Assembly: GCA_905250025.1 (NCBI GenBank)
Contig: CAJNOJ010000316.1
Span: 1-64,000, forward strand
DNA from: Adineta ricciae
Taxonomy: Eukaryota; Rotifera; Eurotatoria; Adinetida; Adinetidae
Direction of reading: 5' to 3'
DNA length: 64,000 nt
Part shown: one piece after another, positions 58,829 through 64,000 of the stretch
How positions within the stretch are numbered: the stretch's first letter is position 1
Layout: each line of letters begins with the position of its first letter
Made by a program: the position numbers and the translations under genes
The notes under the pieces: generated by a model
Told to the model about the DNA's origin: nothing
What the model saw: only the letters and a program-made list of their open reading frames with translations
Databases searched by the model: none

Positions 58829-58869
58829 TTTTTCTCTTTTCAGATCTGTTTCTTCCTTCTCCTACACAG
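58829..58869 (+). promoter_or_regulatory. Candidate spliced-leader trans-splice acceptors between RPS19BP1 and stathmin
   Basis: Two polypyrimidine-AG sites lie in the 59-bp gap: TTTTTTCTCTTTTCAG ending at 58843, and TTTCTTCCTTCTCCTACACAG ending at 58869. No matching donor lies in the upstream gene. Bdelloids are known to trans-splice a spliced leader onto many mRNAs (established knowledge), so these sites could separate a dicistronic precursor. Confidence 0.55.
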
Positions 58870-58887
58870 TTCAATCGTATTACTATT

Positions 58888-59701
58888 ATGGAAAGTAAGT
58901 TTGCCATGGGATCTTTCATTCGAAAACTGCTGCCTTTTTGACCTTTCATAGCGCCAAAACGAACAGCAATAACTGCTGATTCCTCAGCATTAGCTGAATC
59001 CGCCGGTGGTCTTGCCTTTGAAGTCAAACTCGGTGAATCGCCCCGTCACAGTGCAACTCAACCACCGTTACATTTTCTTTCGCCAAGTGCCAAAGGAAAT
59101 CAAACAGATTTAAGCGCACCATTAACACCGGAAAGTATAACTGAAAAGTTGAAACGTGCTGAAGAACGTCGATTAAGTTTGGAACAACTTCGTGCCACAT
59201 TGCTTGCAGCTGAAAACAATCGACCCGGTGAGATCAGTAAGATCAAAGATCAACAAGCTGAAGGTAGTTATCAATCGCATTCATCGAAACAAACGATAAC
59301 ATATTTTGTTTGTAGAATTTCGCAAACAAACCGAAGAAAAATTACAAAAAAAGCTCGAGTCAGCGAAAGAAAATCGCGAACGTGTCTTACAAGCGAAAGT
59401 CGAAAAAGCGAAAGCACCGATTGAGAAAGGTCTTGCCAGTGTTCAACAAAATTTAGCTAAACTCGAAGAAGAACGACAATCATTACAAGAGAAAATCAAT
59501 CAAAAATTGAACACAGCTGAAACAAGTACGTTCGCCTTTTTTTTTATCCCTACACATTTATTTCATTCTTCGTCCGACCTTGCAGATCGACAAGAACAAT
59601 TAGATCGTTTGATGGAAAAATTGAATGAACATGATAAAAAAATTGAAGCCATCAAAAGTCAAGCCAAATTGGAAGCAGTCTCAACAGAAGAAACACAATA
59701 A
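58888..59701 (+). CDS. STMN: Stathmin-family microtubule regulator
   Basis: Exons 58888-58894, 58952-59263, 59316-59525 and 59586-59701 give 645 nt (214 residues). The first coding exon is only ATG GAA A. A Pro/Ser-rich part contains GLAFEVKLGE, the start of the stathmin-like domain. The long helix follows (SITEKLKRAEERRLSLEQLR to KQTEEKLQKKLESAKENRER), and the coiled tail ends EAVSTEETQ. Stathmins bind two tubulin dimers and promote microtubule disassembly; phosphorylated Ser near the FEV motif turns them off (family knowledge). A poly(A) signal is at about 59824-59829. The gene begins 59 bp after the RPS19BP1 stop on the same strand. Confidence 0.88.
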
Positions 59702-60183
59702 TTCGGACTTGATTTTATTTTCTTTCATCTACGCTTGTGACTTTTGTCCTCGGCGAAATATTTCTCAACTCAGATATTCTTCTTTCATCTTCATGTCGGA
59801 TACTTCTTATTTTTCTTTTGTATAATAAAAACGGACGTTTCTTATTAATCATGACATTTCATTCGTGCTTTAATTAGAAGCAGCAATCGTCCGCATTGGC
59901 CCACTTTAGCTGATTACATAGACTTGTACGTTTCAGAAGAAAGGATATAAATCGATTATAATTATCATAGATCATCGAAACGTACTTTTCGGAGCATTGC
60001 TTCACTTTTAAGATAAATTTGTTAAAAGTTTAGATACAGACGAGGCTACAATGTGTGTTCTCTATTGCATTAAATACAGTCATATAAAAAAAAAGTTTCC
60101 TTTGGAAGACACACAATTCAGACAAAGAAAAATAAATAAATCTGAGACCACATTCATTCATAAATAACTGCTTGAGTATTTGT
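59702..60183. other. Convergent 3' region, stathmin / Rabin8
   Basis: It holds the stathmin poly(A) signal (59824-59829). Otherwise AT-rich with no coding sequence. Confidence 0.5.
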
Positions 60184-61514
60184 TTACAATCCAAGACGGG
60201 CGAAAGCCATCTGTTTCCGTCGTTCGAGGATTCTGTCGAAACGAACTTCAGCTAAACGAAAACATATTTAATTGAACATCGATGTGGTCTTCTATAGACA
60301 TACTTGAACTTTTGACCAAACCACTTTGGACGTGTCGAACGAATGTAAAGAAATCACAAACACTCGCGATCTGCGTTAACAGAAAGTTATTATGTTGAAG
60401 AAAATAACAACAGGATTCGTACCCGATTACGTGCCAAACGTGATATGAAATACCATAAGCCATCTTCACTCAACCGAATTCGAAAGTCACACTGACAAAC
60501 TTCACCCATCAATGAGCACATTCTGAAAAATCAGTGTAAGACATCTTCATATTCATGTGTAGGATAATTTACTTGAGATTTCCAGTCGAATGGCAAACTT
60601 CCATAGTTACACAATTATTTTCAATTGCTTCGAGGACTTTTGATGAAAGCTGCAAATACGAGTACATTTATGATTAGAATTTCTACATTTCCATTTGTCC
60701 TACTTCGGTGTTCGGGAATGATAAACATGGTAGAATATCTTCGTTATAAACTCGATAGATAAATAGCGATGCATCGCGTTCAATCGATGGGTTTTCATCC
60801 CAAGATGTAAATTCTCGTAATAGAACCTCATCGATCTAAATTTCGATATGTACTTCAACTATTTGATGGTAGAGATGATTGACATACATGGTTATGATTA
60901 GGTGACATATCCATTGATGTTCGACAAGAACTTAGAATTTGTTTCAGTTCGCTAATTGATTTCTTCAATTGAACATTTTCGAGCACGAGAGCATCGATCT
61001 ATAATTGAAAAATTTAATCTTATGTTTCCAGTCGAAGTCAAGAAACATTTCTACCGTTTGATTTGAAACTTTAAGCTTCTGTTCTGCATTCGCTTGAGCT
61101 TGTTTCGCTTGATCTACCATAGCATGCGCTGACTAGAACAAAACACATATTCATAGATTTGAACATCGTCTTCTACTAGTTACTTCGAATAATGATGTTG
61201 TTAGATCTTCAATTTCTCGATCGGTACTTTCACGTATTTGATTAGCTCGAAGAATTTCATGATCTTTATACTTCAAATCTTCTTTCACACGCTGTAGTTC
61301 ATAGAATAACTTTTCAGCTGTGCTTGACGATGAATCGTATTCATGCAGATCTTGAGACGCTACAACTCCACTATCAATACTGAACGCTCTAGAAAAATAA
61401 TTCATCGGCGAATGATCATCTTCAAACAAAAGCATACGAATCCACACTGTTGGCATCACTTAAATCGTTACGATGATCGAGTATGATTTCAGATGATGGA
61501 GATTGTTCTACCAT
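60184..61514 (-). CDS. RAB3IP: Rabin8/RAB3IP-like Sec2-domain Rab GEF
   Basis: Nine exons join in phase to 915 nt (304 residues) from the ATG at 61514. The Sec2 coiled-coil GEF region spans about residues 50-150 (ELQRVKEDLKYKDHEILRAN, then DREIEDLTTSLFE with the family's LTASLFEEAH-like motif, AHAMVDQAKQAQANAEQKLK). The C-terminal Rabin module follows (CDFRIRLSEDGLWYFISRL, VCDFFTFVRHVQSGLV, RRKQMAFARLG). Rabin8 activates Rab8 for polarised secretion and primary cilium growth (family knowledge); a ciliary DZIP1 gene lies 20 kb away. It is shorter than the human protein (about 476) because the middle linker is reduced. An acceptor TTTTTTAG sits 6 bases upstream of the ATG. Confidence 0.87.
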
Positions 61515-61880
61515 GATTATCTAAAAAAAGGAAATCTCGAAGATTAAGTATAAATGGCGGAAAAATTCTTGAGAAGAAAAAGAACGTAGGTAGCAGGAAT
61601 AATTAGCAGAATACCGTCGGCGCCTTCGGTGCTTATCAACTTCGTTAGATGTTAAAGATTAATATCCGATTAAGTGGATCAAAAAGCCCTTCGAGAACTA
61701 CTAGAAGGCTCCTTTTCTATCCCTGTCGTGTAATTAGCACAAGCAAAAAGATCATTTTCAACTGAAATTTCTCTAGAGAATCTCGACTGAATGATTTGGT
61801 TTATTTTACATACAGTATAAAATCATGACTTGTTTCAATTTCGACTTTTCTCGATCCTTTTTTGCTTGTCATAGACTTAC

Positions 61881-62065
61881 CTGTGTAGGATTTATACAAA
61901 TAAGTAAATAGAAGAAAAAGGCAAGAACGTCAAAGATGACAATCACGCCCGTATATTTTTTCCTCCTACGTCGAGACGACACAAACAGTCTAAAACAACA
62001 ACTCAATCCACCACTAGTTGTTGGTTCGTATAGATGACGTTCAACATCATCACTTGTTCTTCGCA
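61881..62065 (-). other. Orphan exon with a membrane segment, possible 5' exon of Rabin8
   Basis: A 185-base open stretch bounded by a TTTCCATAG acceptor and a GTAAGT donor (ACACAG|GTAAGT). It encodes EPTTSGGLSCCFRLFV, a basic cluster (SSRRRRKK) and a hydrophobic segment (GVIVIFDVLAFFFYLLICIN), and has no ATG. If spliced to the Rabin8 acceptor 6 bases before its ATG it would continue in frame. The upstream partner exon is not visible. It may instead belong to another unseen gene. Confidence 0.35.
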
Positions 62066-63535
62066 CTATGGAAATTGAGCCAAGTCATTCCTGTGGCATT
62101 TGAAATCTAGCTCGAGTGTACGGAAGTTGAGAGTAAATATCAAATTTTTATACTCAACATTAAAAATTAATAGAAATAACAAACAGATCAAACACTTCCG
62201 CTCCGAAATTAAAAAGTTAACCAGAAATTCTCCCAATACAAATCGACGAGGGTACATGCACATTCTTGGAAGGGCTGAAAGAACACAAAGTCTCCAAAAA
62301 TAACACTAGCTGTCCTGAATCACGAAACATTTTATTTTCGAAGAGAAAAATGTTCCTGACAACGGCATGCAGCCAGAAGAGTTCATATAATCAAGAACTG
62401 CTTGCTCGCATCGACAGATAAGATCATAACTTTGAAGAATCTTTTTATGTGACATAAGTACTTGTCGCCTATCCTCGAACTTTCACCATAGCTATTTAAG
62501 GATTGATAGATTTTGTTATGATACATATGATCTGTTGTCTTTTTTGTGGCGAATGCTCTTCCTTAGAGATTAGCACTGTTTAGATAGAAGTTCTCGTCGT
62601 GCGGATAATTTCTACCGAGCGGATGTCTTTGTTCATTTTTCACATAAAATATTCAGAAAAACCTTAAAGATTAATTCCACTTCCTTTTCCGTCATTTAAA
62701 GGAGAGAAAAAAACAAAAAATAATAATTTATATGCTTTTAACAAATAATGTCTTTCTAATTGGTTTTTGTTTTTATAAATATAGTAATTCTATCAGGTAG
62801 TTTAATGAGCAAGATATCCGTTGCTGAAGAGAAAAGAAAGAAAACAAATCCGCTTTTTGAACACGATGCTGTCTGCTAATTTGTCCGATGATTAATAGAT
62901 CGACTAGTATATTCTTGTATTTTTTCTCTGAAATAAAAGAGAAAACAAAGGAAGTTTCTGGCTGAGATGTGGAGTATTCGCTTTGCAATCGTCTCCTTCA
63001 TTGTCAATACCTGATCAATGTTTTCACACTCATATTGCGTGCAATTGTCATGGCCATGATCGTTTGTTCTCGTCGATTTCTCTTTTTTTTGTATTCAAAT
63101 TTCTTCTTAGGGAATAATAATAATGGGAGCAACAACGGACGTCAACCTCCCTACACGCACACACACACACAGTTCTCTCCTATTCTTCATCATCTCATAA
63201 GTTTTGGAATGATGTTAGCTATAGGCATCCTCGTCGTCGAGCATGAAAACCTGAACGCGAGTATTGAGATGAAAGAAAAAAAACGATGTCAAACAGAAAT
63301 ACCTTTATTTGCATTATGGTGCACGTTCAAAAGTAAACATTGATCGTTCTACGCTTTTCCTTGAAGAGATTAATGAGTGGGACAGGCTGATGGTGTAATA
63401 GCAGATCGCATACCACATGTGTTCGTATGAGTTAAAGCTTGCCACTCACGTAAATATTCGCATTTTCACTTGAAGTTTTTCTTTAGATAAACATGAAACT
63501 ATAGAATTCGTCTTTTTCTTCGTATAAGTATCTTT
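62066..63535. other. Intergenic stretch
   Basis: AT-rich with an (AC)n tract near 63156-63171. A 124-codon plus frame at 62969-63343 contains that repeat and no domain, so it is not called. Any 5' exons of the orphan exon would be here. Confidence 0.5.
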
Positions 63536-64000
63536 ATGTCGAATATAAACAATCAAATCGATGTTAATATGTCGAACGATTTGCTCGCTAGCTCATTACC
63601 AGCTCGGTCAGGTCTTTATCGTTCTCTGTCAGCTAAGCGTTCTCGAGATCCTTCACATCGCAAAAGTGTTTCATTCAACGACGTCCCCACGGTGCATGAA
63701 GTACCTCTCTACGATTCCGTACGCAATTCTAATTATGATCCTTATCGATCGTGGATTTATGCAGAACCGGCATCATCAACATCGATTAATTCACCATTTT
63801 CTTCGTCACCGCTTCATATAACCAGTGCTACGAATCACAAACCATATACTACATTGACTCGTTCAAATAGTACTCTCTATTCTTCGACAAGTCGACTGGC
63901 AGATTGGTCTATGCGGACTAAAACATTGAAAATTACTGAAGATTCACTCGATCATAATTCATCGTGCAATCCACCATTAATTGTTGTTCATACACCAGAA
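63536..64000 (+). CDS. Unidentified Ser/Thr-rich protein, 5' part (runs off the right edge)
   Basis: An open frame of 155 codons from the ATG at 63536 to the window end with no stop. The sequence is Ser/Asn/Thr-rich and apparently disordered. HRKSVSFNDVPTVHEVPLYD (about residues 41-60) contains KSVSF, which fits the RVxF docking motif of protein phosphatase 1 regulators. Ordered features would lie beyond the window. An acceptor-like CTTTAG lies about 50 bases before the ATG. I do not recognise the family. Confidence 0.6.
   Translation, partial: MSNINNQIDVNMSNDLLASSLPARSGLYRSLSAKRSRDPSHRKSVSFNDVPTVHEVPLYDSVRNSNYDPYRSWIYAEPASSTSINSPFSSSPLHITSATNHKPYTTLTRSNSTLYSSTSRLADWSMRTKTLKITEDSLDHNSSCNPPLIVVHTPE

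Noticed and set aside
62969-63343. 124-codon plus-strand frame
   Set aside because: Passes through an AC microsatellite and homopolymer runs; no recognisable motif.
1-64000. CRISPR arrays, bacterial operons, tRNA/rRNA genes or transposon ORFs
   Set aside because: No spaced palindromic repeats, no reverse transcriptase or transposase motifs, and no tRNA or rRNA recognised by eye; the latter would need a covariance-model search.

Overview
This is animal nuclear DNA, most likely from a bdelloid rotifer (inference). It is AT-rich, with dense genes on both strands and mostly 45-120 bp GT-AG introns. It carries a very long intronless protein with 42-residue kinesin-light-chain-type TPRs behind an ADP-ribosyltransferase-like N-terminal region, an architecture I know mainly from bdelloids such as Adineta and Rotaria. 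Spliced gene models were read by hand. In every multi-exon model listed as complete, exon phases join and the summed length is divisible by three.

Layout. 0-4 kb: the 5' end of a second DDIT4/REDD1 copy at the left edge, and a complete DDIT4-like gene 3.4 kb away (both minus). 7-13.6 kb: a 12-exon Shroom gene (minus) with a small membrane-protein gene nested antisense in one intron. 15.6-23.7 kb: an F-box gene, a 1696-residue TPR protein and AMN1 (all minus). 24-29.2 kb: a Q/N/S- and RG-rich protein, a small Cys-tailed protein and the ESCRT-0 subunit HGS (all minus). 30-33.2 kb: a candidate amidated neuropeptide precursor and a CD225/dispanin protein (minus). 33.8-36.6 kb: an hnRNP K-like gene (plus) and a Neverland/DAF-36 Rieske oxygenase (minus). 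37.7-44.7 kb: DZIP1 (minus) divergent from a SID-1 family protein (plus). 44.7-48.1 kb: an EF-hand myosin-light-chain-like gene (minus) divergent from PLXDC (plus). 48.8-56 kb: a decayed ABCB copy followed by an intact 20-exon ABCB transporter (plus). 56.7-61.5 kb: SRSF10-like (minus) divergent from RPS19BP1/AROS, with stathmin starting 59 bp after the AROS stop (plus), then Rabin8/RAB3IP (minus). Right edge: the 5' part of an unidentified gene carrying a PP1-docking-like motif.

The genes are mostly unrelated housekeeping and signalling functions rather than one pathway. The most unusual items are: the TPR protein, whose ART-like region has lost all three catalytic motifs and whose tail shows recent 84-residue double-repeat expansion; the AROS-stathmin pair, which looks like a spliced-leader operon; the candidate peptide hormone; the tandem DDIT4 copy with a different N-terminus; and the ABCB pseudogene beside its intact relative.
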